The notes below the pieces were generated by a model, which saw only the letters and a program-made list of their open reading frames with translations, was not told the origin of the DNA and made no database searches. A DNA stretch of 64,000 bases from Ottelia alismoides (taxonomy: Eukaryota; Streptophyta; Magnoliopsida; Alismatales; Hydrocharitaceae). Below, one piece after another: positions 1 to 12,540 of the stretch. The DNA lies in contig JAZKJV010009320.1 in assembly GCA_037367405.1 (NCBI GenBank), forward strand, positions 806,001 to 870,000, given 5' to 3'. Both the position numbers and the translations under genes were made by a program. Position 1 is the stretch's first letter. The number at the start of each line of letters is the position of its first letter.

Positions 1-1348
1 AATCAGACCACTTGCAATATCATTCAGCTGTCATGGTGAATCTGGAATCAAGGTCAATCCCAGCATGTTATGAACAGAAAAGGATACAGATTGTGATTGA
101 CTTTCATTCACAACGGCGAAAGTGGGACAAAAGTGATCACGGTTTATTGGGTGGTCAAAAGAAAGGTAGAAAACGAGGAGTCTGGAGATCAATACACAAA
201 GTTCGGGTCGAGTTCTCGGGAATCGCCTCGAATTTATTGGCGAAGTTGAGTCTATGGAATCGATGTAGGTGTCGGTGGGATCCCGACGAAAACCATCCAT
301 AGATCGACTTCGCAAAGCACAAATAGGATTGTATGTTGGAGGAAGGATACGATGGTCAACAAGGAATGAAAAGGAGTGTAAAATAGTAGAAAGGCTCGGC
401 TGAGTGGGGGTCAAAGGGGAATGATACAACAAAATTTGCGCAAAGGCGCGGGGCTTGATCTTTGAACCTTAATCTAGATCCATACAAACGCAATACAAAA
501 TCGGGTTCACCAACTCACGCCATGTGAAGCCGTGAAGGTTCGGATACTTATTATCTTTTCAGTTTTAGAGTTGTTATTTCAGGCATATCTTTTAACAAGT
601 CCTTAGCACGCTAACCCTATAGGAGAGAGAGTACTACCAGAAAAGAATCACGTACTTTTCCTCCTCCCTTGTAACATGTAGTCTGTACTTTTTGAGGTCC
701 TTGTAACCCTTCCTGGATCCCTACTCAGCCAAAGAAATAGAGAGAGGAAGCTGATAGGCGAAACTAATACTTCGGTTCTCGCTCGGTATGGAATCACCCA
801 TGAGCGTGCAAGAACTTACTCGGATGCAAGCCGATGAGACAGACACCCCCGTGAAGGTGTGGCCTATGCTCAGTACTTCATACCATGTCGATGTTCCATA
901 CAAGGCAGAAACACTATCGCTGACAAGGCCCTACTCGGTTACATATGATAGAAGTGCCATTACTTCGGAAATCCATGCGATACACAAGGCAGTTGCAGAC
1001 TGGGATTTTGGCTCTATTCCTTATGGGACGTGCCTCGCTCATGGGAGTAGGGTTTTGGTCTCCCTCCGAAGGTACCTGAAAACAATGAGGGCTCTATGAA
1101 CCCAATACAATGATAGTCTGTTACAAATTTTAATTAAGGTCAAAGTTTATTTAGCAGTCCCCTTATTTTAGTTTTTTGGGTTTTCACTTTTTTTGAGTCT
1201 GTTTTCATACCAGCGCCTGATGTTTTTGTAAATTCTCATTTATGTCCTCGGTGCTCAAAATCAGAGGGAGATAGCGGAAAAGCCGTGCAAGTTGGTTCCA
1301 TGATGGAGATCTCACCATTGAACCGAATGATGCATGCTGAGTTAGAGG

Positions 1349-1376
1349 ACTTACAGTGCATCCCAGCTCTCTCCAT
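1349..1376 (-). promoter_or_regulatory. Short ATG segment followed by splice-donor-like GTAAGT (element E leader)
   Basis: On the minus strand ATG at 1376-1374 begins a short reading frame (ATGGAGAGAGCTGG...), followed by GTAAGT at 1354-1349. The same arrangement occurs in C at 33918-33944 and in B at 45928-45955. Conservation in three otherwise diverged leaders suggests a functional upstream ORF, a 5' splice site, or both. No matching acceptor has been fixed. Confidence 0.5.
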
Positions 1377-2055
1377 GCGGTATGCAAAACAGAATTTTTA
1401 AACCTAACTACATGACGGTGTACAAGCGACAAAATCGCCCTAAACATTAGCTGCTATTAATCGTGAAGAACCAATTAAGTTTGACAAGATCCATACGTAA
1501 GAGCCTATAGGAACAAGCGTTCTTATTAATGTGTGGACCTAGCTACCACGTTAAGCAACCTGAATCTAGGGGCTCCATGCACACAAAACAAAATAAAGAA
1601 AGGGTGGAAAGCTCAAAACAACGGGAAACAAAGAAAAGAAAGCGGGAAAATACGAAAAAGCCATGACAAGGCCCCAAGTGAATAGACACCCGGGCATTGG
1701 ACCTTGTTGTGAAGAGTAGAGTCCAAGTTATTACATGCCAAAATTATCTCTCTCTCTCATAAAATTACATATTATTTTTTTTCAAACTAGCTAAGACTTC
1801 TTCTTGCTTCCTTGGTGTTTGCTCCAATTGGTCAAAAAGGTGTGACCCTCCTTCATGCATGGTTGCACCAGTCTCCTAGAAGGCCATCCTCGCGTGGTGT
1901 ACCCTCGCATCAAAGTTGCAAGAAGAAAAGAATTAGCACAAATAATCACAGAATATAAACAAAGGCAATAAATATTTACAGGCAATTCAAGAATATCAAC
2001 AAATGATCATGCAAATATTTACAACATGACAAGCTAAAGTAAGCTACGCTCATTG

Positions 2056-2071
2056 CCCGGCAACGGCACCA
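2056..2071 (-). promoter_or_regulatory. Primer binding site, tRNA-Asp type (element E)
   Basis: Minus-strand TGGTGCCGTTGCCGGG lies two bases inside the LTR end. Plant tRNA-Asp ends in CCCGGCAACGGCGCCA, whose complement differs at one base. It marks the first-strand cDNA priming site and shows that the LTR to its right is the 5' LTR of a minus-strand element. Confidence 0.85.
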
Positions 2072-4275
2072 TCTGATAACGAGGTCTTGCGAGGGCCAAA
2101 ATACGTCTCGCACAAGGCCGAGATGGAGTCTCTATGGCGACCGCTCACGAAACCCCTGTTAATCAGAGATTAACCCACAACAAAGAATAAAGCAATTAAG
2201 TCCCAAAAATGTGAATTAAAATTTGTTAACTCTACCATAAATCATGCACAGTGCGTAAGTATGTAGAGGTCGAACCACAGAGAGCAAAAATTGGTAGCCT
2301 ACAATTATTCATATACAAGCTAGTCATGTATGCACACAGGTCTTTTTGTGGGTTTTTCTTTTATATTTGTTTATTAGATTTTTTGTTTTGTAATTTTTAT
2401 TTGATTTTTGATTTTAATATATTTTTTGTTTTATATTTTCTGTTGTTTCTTTTCATATTTTCTTTTTGAAGTAAGATATAAAGCCATTTAGAATATATAA
2501 TAAAAGAGGGCTACGAGAGATATGAAAATAGGGGAAAGTACTCAAAATACAATAAATAAAATATTTTTTGTGATTTTTATGTTTTCTAATGTTTTTATGA
2601 TTTTTCTAGATTTTTCCTAATTTTTTGGTATTTTTAAAATCAAAAATACGAGCAAACAGTGAAACATATTGTTGGCCAAAATTAAAATGAGTACGAAAAT
2701 ATCAAACAGTATCAAAAATTCCTCAAATTAAGTTTAAAACAAAGATAATAAAATACAAAAAATCAGAAACAGAGATTGTATTTTATGATTTTTTTGGGAT
2801 TTTTAATATTTTTATGCAGGTTTTTGGGGTTTTCTAATTTTTAGGAGTTTTGTTTTATATTTTTTAGTGATTTTTGGATAAAAAATCAAACACACTAAAA
2901 GGCACGACATATATTTTTTGAGAATTTTTCAAGATGTTTTTATATTTTTTAGGATTTTCTAATGCAAACAGTAGTAAAAATGCATGTTTTTGAATTTTTA
3001 TAAATATTAAAATGTAATAAAAATGTAAAATAAAAATATGGTGTGATAATACAACGCAACAGGAGCCTTTAGTATTGTTTTGGTGATTTTTGGAATTTTA
3101 AAGATGCATGCAATAAATAGGGGAAACAAAAATAAATTCCAACACTAGCAGGGGTATTTTTGCAAATAAAATAAAGACCATGGGTTCTATGCAAATATAC
3201 CAAAAATGTTGAATGTTAATAGGTGGTTTCAGGACCAAATATACATTTTAAAACCCGCCAGGGGGTCCTTGCAATTTTACCAATCACGTGGGACTACACG
3301 TGACTCACACGCACAGGGACCAAAACATCATAAAGTACCGGGGTATGTGTGCAAATTTCACAAAAATATAACACTGTAAATTTTATTTAATAGATCTTTA
3401 CAAAATACAAATTAATACAAGGGAATCCATGAAATTCTTCCAAACGCACGTGGGACCGCACGTGATCTGACATGGATTGGACCTCAATGTAAATACAAGA
3501 AACCTAGGGGTCTTTTTACAAAATATCCACTTTATTTTAAATGTTACATGATATTTAATGGACTAAATAATAAATACAAAAAGGTAGGGGCTAAAGGTGT
3601 AAATTACCCCTCTTAAGCGCGGATGGACGGCTGATGCCTTCTCACTTATACACGTGGTGCCCATCCAACGGTCGATGACGGTTCGCGGTTGGATGGCTGA
3701 GATTAGATCTCCGGATGAGAACTGATGGCTCTGGTGCTTGGCATCCAATGGCTGCTGCTACGCCTGGGATCTCCACCTTGATCGGACGGCTCTGGAGCGG
3801 TGTGGAAGAACAGGGATGAAGCTCGTGTGCGGCGAGCTTCGATCGTGAATAGCCGGTGCCTCTGGCCTTCTTCGTCGCCTCCGATGATCTCTACACGTGC
3901 ATGGAAGGTCCCCGCGTCTCTTGATGGTCTCCGCTTGGCCCCTGGAGGTCCCAGTCGTTCAGGCGAGCTCGAGGAAGGGGAGGACCTCCAGGAACCTTTT
4001 CCTGGAATCGATCAAGCCCAAGAGGGCTCCTTTTACGTCAAGACCTACACAGGAAGAACAAGCGGCTCGAGGCGAAGCTCCTCGACCAGGGGTTTGAAGC
4101 TTTTGCGCAAAAATGAAGAGGGCGACGAGGTTCTGACAAGAGGTGGAGTAGGAACCTCGATTCGCGGAACCACGAGGGCTCCGGTTGATCAGGATCGTGT
4201 GGATGAGGGAGAAAGCGATAGGGAACAATATGGGAGCGGTACGAGCATCTGAGGTTAACTGGAACGTTCAGGAGT

Positions 4276-4302
4276 CATCGCCGAAGCGGAGCTTCGGCGA
4301 AC
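4276..4302 (-). ncRNA. Conserved leader hairpin in LTR (element E copy)
   Basis: Minus-strand stem with arms around CCGAAG and CTTCGG and loop CTCCG. The C copies at 31030-31056 and 41243-41269 have CCGGAG and CTCCGG with the same loop, so an A-T pair here replaces a G-C pair there. It lies about 300 bases downstream of the predicted TATA box, inside the expected transcript. Confidence 0.55.
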
Positions 4303-4594
4303 TACAACTCCACCGATTCACGGCGATTCACTTAGCTAAAGACTAAACTAAATACGGGAAATAAATGGTGGAATAAAAATCTACTAATAAAGCAAGAAAA
4401 TGTGCTCAGACACCTAGTGGAGAACCAGGGAGCTTAGCGTCACCGGAGCTCCGCCATGGGTGCAGCTTCCACCTTCTCCGACCGATTCAAGGCGCTAAAA
4501 ACCTCCCCCTGTCACGAGGAAGCCTCCAGGACCGAATATGAGGAAGGGAGAAGAACAAAAACTGACCAAATTTGCAGAGGAGGGAGAGCTGGAT

Positions 4595-4602
4595 TATTTA
4601 TA
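4595..4602 (-). promoter_or_regulatory. TATA box of LTR E
   Basis: Minus-strand TATAAATA upstream of a GC-rich leader, at the same relative place as the TATAAATA of the C LTRs. Predicted RNA polymerase II core promoter of the element. Confidence 0.6.
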
Positions 4603-6767
4603 GGCATTTCTGGGCACCCTTATTAACCGGTGATTATCAATCGATCAGGTGTATGTACAAGTGATCTACAATGTCGGCGTGAATTATGATGGTCCTGGGA
4701 GAAATTTTCGTGAAGAGATCGAAGGTGATTGAACGATGTATCGAGCGGGAAAAATGCAAGAAAATCGAGGATTCACCAGGTCTGATGGGTCAGACACGCG
4801 GATGGGACAGTTGACCAGAGGTCAACGATCCACCGCCCCTGATTGGTCCACGTGGGGCACTACAGGACAAAACAGGGTTTTTATTTGAAAATAATTTATT
4901 TAAAATAGTAAATGATTTTATTATTTTTCGAGTATAAAATAAAAAAAGCTTATTATTTTATGTAGTATTTTAATATGATTTTCATTTATTTTTTTGACTT
5001 GATTTATTAGTAGTTAATTTCTATGGGTGTATTTATAAGTATATTTACTTATGATTTGTGTATTTTTATTTTTATTTTGTATATTTTATTTTATCATTTC
5101 ATTTTCTTATTTTATATATTTAAAACTTATTTTTATGAGTATAAATTATTTTTATTTGATTTTTATGAGTTTATTTACATATTTAAATAAATAGGTGTAT
5201 GAGATGTATAGGTCTAGGTCTAGGTATTTTGCCTATATTTTGTATACTTCTTTTTATTTAACGTATTTTAATGGGTTTTATTTTTGTTTTGTATTTTTAA
5301 TAGAATATATATGATATTGACAATATTCTAAAAATATGAAAGTAGAAAATAATTAAAGAATATAATTCCTTTTATTTATATACACATAGGTATTTCATCT
5401 ATGTTTTTATATAACTTTATTTTATTTTCCATTTTCTTGTTAGTTTTATTTTGGTTTTAATCTACATTTATGTTATAAATAATGTTTACAAAATTATAAA
5501 AATATGAATTTGTAAAAATAATAAGTAATGAATAAATTGAATATTTTAATCGGTATTATGTACAATAGGGGACCAAAACCTATCTTTTGTACAGTAACTC
5601 CAAAAAATATAAAACCACAATCATTAAATAGCTCATGAAAAGTTTTATACAATTAGAGGTGAATTTGATATGCTTTGAGTTTGTATTTGGAAAATATGGG
5701 TCTGTGAAGTTCGGTTTCTATCTTTTTATTCTGGGTATAAAATGTACACTATATATTATTTTTGTACAAACTCAATTTTGTAATTTTATTTACATTATTA
5801 TATACAACTTTTATGTACAAAGTTTCTTTAATTGATGAATAAATAATTCGATACAAAATAGGTGCCAAAAATGCATAAATCAATAATGAATAAATGAAAT
5901 ATTTATTGTATTTTCGGCCCTTATCTCCCCCTACTTTATTCCTTGTCGACCAATTCTATTCTGGATTTGGGCTAGGGGTCAGGGTCATAAAATATTTGCC
6001 ATATTTTATTCCTTTTTCTTTTCTTCTCTTTATTCAATAATTTTGGCATTAAAAACCTTATTTTATGTATAATGAATGTAATGAATAATGAATGCTATTA
6101 TAGACAAATTAATGTTATTTACATGCATTAGCTAGGGTTTTCAAAGCCAAAATGATAGAATAAAGGTGATGAAATGGAGATTCATCAGATGTCATTGGAG
6201 ATAAACATAGGAGATTTTATGAAATCATGATCGAAGGAACTTGATAAAACTATAGGAACAGGTTTGCAATCTGATAACATGAATTTTGAGAATATAGAAG
6301 AAGAATTTCTCAGCTCATTCACATTCCCATCCACTCTTTTTGATCTTGAATTAGAATGTCCCGATGATCTAGAAACAAAAAATGTGAACTAAAACAAGTC
6401 TGAGGATTCTGGATATGTGACTTCACAATGTGATTTGGAATGGTCAATTTTGATTTTGATAATGGGGACTATATTTAGTTTAATTTGATTTTGAAAAAGA
6501 ACAAAATGATATAATCTCGTCATTCATGACTTGAATAAATCAGAATGAACTTCACGAGTCAATTGATAGAATTTTCAAGCTAGAGATTATTACATAATTA
6601 ATGAAATTGTGAATAAATTTGATATTGAATTTATTATTGCAGAAGAAGAAGTGATGGAAACTGATTTTTTTTCACAGGAGAATTCAACTTCTCATACAAA
6701 ACTTGAGAACAAAGATGAAACTGAATATGATTCTTGTGATGATAAATCTGGATGAAAAAATAAAAGA

Positions 6768-7049
6768 TTGAGTTTTGCTTGTGCTTTCTCATCAACCCTC
6801 GTCTTCAGGTCGGAAGTCCTCCTCGATAACTCTCTCAAGGACGAAGAAACAATGTCTACGTCTAACCTCGAACGGGAAGAAGAAATATTTAACTCAGTGT
6901 ATTATTTTCAACTCACATCTTCTAACATCGAGTCAATTTTGGATATAAAAAAGCCCTCCCTCCTACCCTATGAGCTTATTGAGGACTATTCCCACTGGCA
7001 TGATCAATTCGAGGCTTACACCCCATCGTTCTACCCAACAAAGATGTAA
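6768..7049 (+). pseudogene. Coding remnant in Gypsy D, unknown domain
   Basis: A 93-codon open frame, preceded by more acidic remnants in the same style (6260-6760) that are broken by stops. The first codon in the open frame is TTG rather than ATG, so this is a remnant and not a defined gene. It is rich in Ser, Glu and Leu, with no zinc knuckle, protease or integrase motif that I recognise. Its place, upstream of the GTCGTTAAAAC block and the PPT, suggests the 3' end of the element's coding region. Confidence 0.35.
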
Positions 7050-9052
7050 GACATACAAGGAATCTTGCTCGGTGTACCAATTCAGATTTTATGCTGCTAG
7101 TATGGCTCAACCATGACACATTATGCACACCCCCGATTTTCCACTCATATCTAGAGTTATCTAGGTTGGACTCTCTTCCATCTGTGTCTACCATCTATCC
7201 ACACTTTCAGTACACCATCCCCAAGTACCTATCACATCCCAGTGTTTCAAACACGGATGTTGGTCATACTCAAGACAAGGGTTATCCCTAACCCTGGAGC
7301 CCGGCTGAGGTCGTTAAAACCAGCAAACATTGTGGGATATCTCTCATAGTTATCTTTCAGGTATTGTCCTTTCTTTTTCATTTTTTTCTCTCACTTTTTA
7401 TTTCAAATAAGTATGGGGAAATCCCAGAAGAACAAACTAAAAAAAGAGTAAAATTACTTAGAAAATAATAAAAAAAAGTATCATTCATTTGTTGCATCTT
7501 GCACCCTCTCTCTTATACTGTCCTACATTTTTCCACTCTACTAACACCATGCAGACATGGCTCCTGCTAAGCATGAGGGGCGTGTCGCATTTCATGCATG
7601 CTATTTTTATTTATTACCTTTTTTATAAAAAAATCCATATTCTTTTCATGCATTATATTTTTACATTGATTTTATTTAAAAAATAAAAAATCATTGCATT
7701 TCATATCAAAAAATCACAAAATTTTCAAAAAAAATAAATTTTCTAATATTTTCAAAAAAAATATGTGCATCATTTTTTGCATGTTTTAAAAAATATCAAA
7801 AATATTTGCATATATCAAAAATCCCATAAATTATGAAAAAAACTCATTTCTAAAAAATAGCAAACTTTTAAAAAAAACAAATTATTTTCCTTATTTTTCT
7901 CCTAATTTTTTGGGATTTGAAGTTTGGTTTTTACAAGTTTCGGGCTTAGACCAAGAAGACCTTAATCCACTTAAATTGATAGGACTTCATTAGGTTTAAG
8001 TATTCTTGTTATTCGGGTCTATTTTAGATTAAATTCTTTAAGTTCTGCTAATTTTATGCGGTGACCAAAATTTATGTCCAAATAGATCATCTTAACAACT
8101 ATAGCACTCTTTTACTCTCTTTTGATTTTTGAACAAACCGGCCTTACACCTTAGTTCAACTTAGTTTATTTGTACAAGGGATTGTTGCAATCGCTATCAA
8201 GGGAAGGGGGTGACTATGAATCTCAGATAAGCAAAATTCAATTATCTAAGTTCAAGAACCACTTATTTTCTATAACTCTGGGTCTGTCAGCAAACTTGCC
8301 TTGTATATGTATCTGAAATTCACATTTTATACATGTACACTCTTAATACCCAATGCAAAAAAAAAACCTATAAAAAGAAGGCATAATAAGGGATGCATGT
8401 TCCAAAAATACAAATGCAAAACAACTACCAAAAAATTACTCAAATAACCCAGCTCTACCAAATAATCCAAGTAGAAAACCAATGTTCCTACTAGTTTAAA
8501 AGAGACCAAGGCCCAGGGTTATGCTCTGCAAAAAAGAAAAGAAAAGAAAATGAGAGCAACGGACCAAAGCGGTCTATGGAAAACTCCTGAAAATCCAAGT
8601 TCTCTATAATTTGCACTCATCTTCTTTTTGATAGATTCATGTGAAATAAGAGTAATTATCTATAATAGAGAGAATAGAGGCTTTAGAATTTGTAAATCTC
8701 TAGTACCTTGATTAAGGTTATACGGTATACTTGTCTCGTGTAATGGGAAGAGATATAACTTTCACATACAGTTCAAATTCAACTCAAGATTAAGTAGAAT
8801 ATATGTTGATTAGGATGTTCTGACTTGACTTAAGATGGAATCGACTAAATTGGATAGAACTTGAGGGTTGTTGAATTGAATACTTGAATCTAATAGGAGC
8901 CCGAACAAATTATTAATCTAAAGGTTGACTCGGTCTATGTTTGTTATTTGTTCGAACTTGTCTTAAAACCTCAAAACTTTATGAGAGTTTGTTATAAACC
9001 CTTGTTGTACATTCTTTTATTTTTTGAAAAATTTCTTTGCATATCATTGTCT

Positions 9053-9086
9053 TGCTCGGAACTAGCAAGATTTAAGTATGAGGGTC
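9053..9086 (+). promoter_or_regulatory. Pre-PPT hairpin and polypurine tract (element D)
   Basis: CTTGCT and AGCAAG arms enclose CGGAACT, followed by AAGTATGAGGG directly before the LTR start at 9087. Element C has the matching layout: TTGCTAG, GGA, CTAGCAA, then AAGTATAGGGGG. A stem just upstream of the PPT is a recurrent feature of Tat/Athila-type elements. The PPT primes plus-strand DNA synthesis. Confidence 0.7.
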
Positions 9087-10990
9087 TGATGAGTCACCGA
9101 TTCATCATACTAATATGCATGAACTCAGCAAAATTTTGAGTTAAGTTCATACATCCCAACCTTCTTTTATGCATAACTTTTCTGTCTAATCTTTGTATTT
9201 GTTGCATATAAAATCTCTAAAAACTTCATAAAAGCAAAATTCCAAAATAAAACAACCCAACTACAAATACATGTTTTTCAAACTAACTTGTGTTTCTTCT
9301 CTTTGTAAGTGACTAAATTTACTCCACCTCTATAATGAAAGTACAATACTACCTCAGATTAAATAAATTTATTACATAACATCAAGTAACCCTATTTTGA
9401 ATAAGAAAACTCTAAAAAAAGCAAAAATATATATTTGCCACCTATACATGTGGCATGTGATAAGAGTATGCATGTAAAGATCTATCCATACAACACTCAT
9501 AGAATTCAACTAATTATGATCATAGCTAATATATACATTATATACATATATTTATGTCTAAAGCATAATGTCTATTGCGTAATCTACTACATAAATCCAC
9601 TTCAAATAATAATGTAATCTTGTTTTAGAATAAAAAATATTGACATATATAAAGGGTATAAATCTAATATTTTTTATCTGTTGTGAATCTTATAAACACA
9701 TTGATGTTAGGGTCACTTTGATGTTGTATGAACGATAACAAAATTTCACCATATCTCTACTATAAATGTGCAGTCATGGGAGTCCTTTCGAATTCATGTA
9801 CATCTGATTTAAGGCGCACAACTGCCCATGTGAGTCAATTGCTATGATATTTTAATATATTTTTTTTATTTGCAATACCATGCACATCACGTGGGTTCGC
9901 CTCCATTATCATTCTCTTCAGCTTCTTCTCACCACCTGTTACTCTCATTTCATGCTGCTTGCCGCTACGAGTCTGTCACTACTCCCTTTGTAACTGTCAT
10001 TGTGGTGGTTGCTACATAGGGGATGGAGGACTCCATCACGAAGGAGAGGAGGCACAATAGGGAGCTTCGGCTTCAGCAAGAGAAATCCATCACCATCTTG
10101 AAGCTTTGGCTAGAGGAACTCATCGTCAAGGGTTTCGCCCCCTCCTCCTCCCCCAGTCACCGCCGCCACTACCCTCGGCCTCCTCCTGTCGCCACCACTG
10201 CCTTTTGCTTCCTCCTACCGCTGCCACCTTCCATTGCTTTCCCTCCTCACCGCCTCTGCCGCAAGGGCCGAGCACGACCCAACCCTTGGTCTTGGACATC
10301 AAGGGTCTCTTTGCAATTATTTTATATTTCCAGTATTTTTTTCTTCATTTAGGACCTAAATATAATTTTATAAAACTTTCGTTTATTCTCTAAAATTTTT
10401 ATAATTTCAAATATTTTATTCCATGACATTTGCATTTGTTTTATTTAAGTTCATTTTATAACATTTAAGTCATTTAGGGATCATTATGTAATTTTGTCAA
10501 AGCTTATTTCTTTTCCTATAATTTACCCATTAAGCAATATTTGTATAGGCAAATGTATCTTCTGTCTAGTCACTTTTATTTAATTGCAATCAAATCATTA
10601 GTTTTCTATTTATTTGCATTCAAGCCCCTGGATTTATTAAAAAAATTACACAAACGCCCCTGACACTTTCAAAAATCACCAAAATAGTAGAAAACTAAAA
10701 ATTTTCAAGAAAATTCATGTGTTATATTTAGGATATCTAGAACCCCACGACAAAGGTTTCAACATATTTTAAGTCACGTGAACAAAAATAAAAATAGGAT
10801 AATTTGAGTCAATAGTGAAAATACCTTTGTAAATAGAATAAAATTTCGTGTAAAAATATCCAAGTACATGTGGATCGATTCTCTACATGCCCTATACATA
10901 TTTAAATATTTGTTGGCTTGTTGTTGAATAAATTTTTATCTGAATATCTCGATTTTTTTCTCATGTGAGCAATGACAACATAAAAATTAC
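9087..10990 (+). repeat. 3' LTR of Gypsy element D (right end not determined)
   Basis: It begins TGATGAGTC with an inverted GATTCATCA a few bases on, like the palindromic LTR starts of B. The order of content resembles LTR B: an AT-rich first part, a GC-rich block at about 9890-10310, then a U5-like AT-rich part with segments resembling B at 44220-44900. The open frame at 10023-10352, which starts with an ATG, is proline- and serine-rich after an initial charged helix-like part. It may be a former LTR leader ORF rather than a gene. I could not locate the LTR end; the given end is approximate. Confidence 0.45.
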
Positions 10991-11329
10991 TTCATAAAAC
11001 ACTGGAAATCTCGTCTTCATAAGGATATAGACACATAGCTTTCATATCTCTCGATATATGTATCAGTGTTTGTGTTCATATTTACAAAGGATATGGTAAC
11101 ACCTATGTACGTATCCATCATTTGCATCCATACATACGACCGATTAAAAGCACCCACCACAAGCATTGAACAATTGTAAGCACTTGAGATATAGATTTGC
11201 TTCGAAAAATGTGAGATAGAGAACATTGCTCAAGTTGGATAAGAATTCCATATGACATCATTTAGATGGTTTAAACTATGTTTAAAATGATTTGAAACAA
11301 CTAAATGAAGTCCTTAATTTTCAAATAAG
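10991..11329. other. Unassigned AT-rich sequence
   Basis: No gene or repeat boundary is visible. It may contain the end of LTR D or the flank of the GRF gene. Confidence 0.4.
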
Positions 11330-11722
11330 TCATCTGTAATTCAAACTACGTATACACCCATTCCATCTATACGAAACAAAAGACAATAAAGATATTATAA
11401 ATTTCCAATTGGTAGTTCGTTTATAAGGACACATGTTAATTTCTCCATGTTCGTATCTCTCACTTGTTGATCCTTTTTCTTGACCTTCGACACCACACTC
11501 TGGATGGTCCAACTTCTTTAGCAATCCTAGGATAACTTCTTTACCTCTTACACAAATTGATGGATCATTCCATTTGAAATAGTTGCATCCACCTTCACGA
11601 AAGTAGGCACAACCATAGAATCTGCGATCGAGATTTTTGTTAGTCCATGATGTTCTCAAACATGCTTCTTCACGGCATTCACAACATTCAATAGTGCTTT
11701 GACTTGTCATGTCCGATTTCAT
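11330..11722 (-). CDS. Small GRF-type zinc-finger protein
   Basis: An open frame of 130 codons starting with ATG at 11722. Residues 13-71 match the GRF zinc finger (zf-GRF): C14-x-C16, then RTSWTNKN at 23-30, DRRFYGC with C38, a GGC with C46, YFKW (48-51), and DPSICVRGK (53-61). The four cysteines C14, C16, C38 and C46 are the likely zinc ligands. GRF fingers bind single-stranded nucleic acid in several DNA-repair and RNA enzymes; plants also have many stand-alone small GRF proteins of this size, mostly uncharacterised. The usual Gly after the second Cys is Arg here. The C-terminal 50 residues are basic and aromatic without a clear domain. The gene sits between retrotransposons with no intron or regulatory motif evident, so it may be a functional single-exon gene or a copied fragment. 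Confidence 0.65.
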   Translation of the reverse strand: MKSDMTSQSTIECCECREEACLRTSWTNKNLDRRFYGCAYFREGGCNYFKWNDPSICVRGKEVILGLLKKLDHPECGVEGQEKGSTSERYEHGEINMCPYKRTTNWKFIISLLSFVSYRWNGCIRSLNYR

Positions 11723-12540
11723 TAGATCTCTTTTGTAACATGAGGATGATGGTCACATTTGTACCTAACAAATTATACTTAATAGTTAGATCAACAACAT
11801 GTTCAAACAAATTATACTGAAAAATGAAGCACACAAGCATATTCTCTCTTTTTCTACCAAACTCTTAGATAAATCCAAGATTCCTGCATCTGATGTTTGG
11901 TTCACAATCCATAACATATTCTTGATATGTAGATCTCACAGAAATCAATACATATATCTATAATACTAATCGGATTTTTTGAATATAGATATAAAATTGT
12001 ATAATCAGCATAAGTCAAGGGCAACATAATTTATAGCAGCTTCTCTCTTATCTCGAAACATTACATCATTAATAAGCTTTACTCTATGACATACTTTTCA
12101 CATTTCATCGATTATTTCCTCGCAATAACGTAATTGATACATCATATACAATATCATGTGCAACTACGTAGGCTGAGGCTTTCCTGCATTTAGCCCTAGC
12201 GAGCCAAGCTATCTTGAGTTAGCTTCTCTTACATGAGAACACAACAATCCTACCAGATTACAAATATATAATTCTTCATTCAGTCACATATAATTTGCCA
12301 ATTAATAACATTCAGTCATTCAACAATGTGTACTTTATGAGCTTTATAAGTGATTTTGATCTCTTTTGGATTACTTATTTCACTAAACATGATGCACGTA
12401 CCATAGTAAAAACCCATCTAATTAAATTAAGAAGTATATTGGCACCTAACAAAAGTTACAGTGTTAAGTGAAATATATTACATTAGTTTAGTTATCCTTC
12501 GTTACAATCCTCGAAGGAAATTGGATCATATTCACCTAAT
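11723..12540. other. Non-coding stretch between GRF gene and Copia F
   Basis: AT-rich, no supported gene. It may include the GRF promoter (upstream on the minus strand) and the undetermined end of the Copia F LTR. No convincing TATA box could be assigned. Confidence 0.4.

Larger units (their letters stand above)
1..2073 (-). mobile_element. Gypsy element E: 5' internal leader (partial)
   Basis: Read on the minus strand from 2073 to 1, this is the untranslated leader of an Athila/Tat-type Gypsy element whose 5' LTR lies at 2074-6187. It starts with a tRNA-Asp-type PBS. By eye it runs colinear with the leaders of element C (33111 onward) and element B (45223 onward). Shared blocks are a 'TTTGATGCGAGGG' segment near 1900, an ATG plus GTAAGT segment at 1349-1376, an 'AAGGAATAGAGCC'-like segment near 1010-1030, and an 'AAAACTGAAAAGATAAT'-like segment at about 549-571. 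No Gag, protease or RT domain is visible before the window edge. Several short ORFs here show no recognisable family. The assignment to E is firm down to about 430 and inferred for 1-430. Confidence 0.75.
2074..6187 (-). repeat. 5' LTR of Gypsy element E (4.1 kb)
   Basis: On the minus strand the LTR begins at 6187 with TGATGAATCTCC and ends at 2074 with GTTATCA, next to the PBS. The terminal TGAT...ATCA matches the LTRs of element C. Internal blocks also align with C in inverse orientation: the 'TTATTCTATCATTTTGGC' start, the tract near 5635-5835, the GC-rich leader near 3640-4520, a TATA box and the AT-rich 2300-3400 tract. It is about 150-180 bp longer than the C LTRs. The reading frame at 3800-4252 on the plus strand is antisense to this LTR and is not taken as a gene. 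The partner 3' LTR lies left of the window. Confidence 0.88.
6188..9086 (+). mobile_element. Gypsy element D: decayed 3' internal region
   Basis: This stretch lies between the E LTR and a second LTR start at 9087, and reads on the plus strand. It holds broken acidic, serine-rich coding remnants (about 6260-7049). A block near 7295-7365 (GGTCGTTAAAACCAGCAAAC) resembles the GTCGT/GACGTTAAAC segment common downstream of pol in Athila/Tat elements. An AT-rich tract follows at 7370-7900. The 3' region at 7925-9073 parallels the pre-PPT regions of C (38230-39357) and B (50260-51283). E seems to have inserted into D at 6188, so the 5' part of D would lie left of E. No RT or integrase was found here. 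Confidence 0.6.

Noticed and set aside
2251..2469. Hydrophobic 72-codon frame
   Set aside because: AT-rich low-complexity LTR sequence giving Phe/Leu/Ile codons; not conserved.
3800..4252. 150-codon frame on the plus strand
   Set aside because: Antisense to the GC-rich leader of LTR E, with no family signature.
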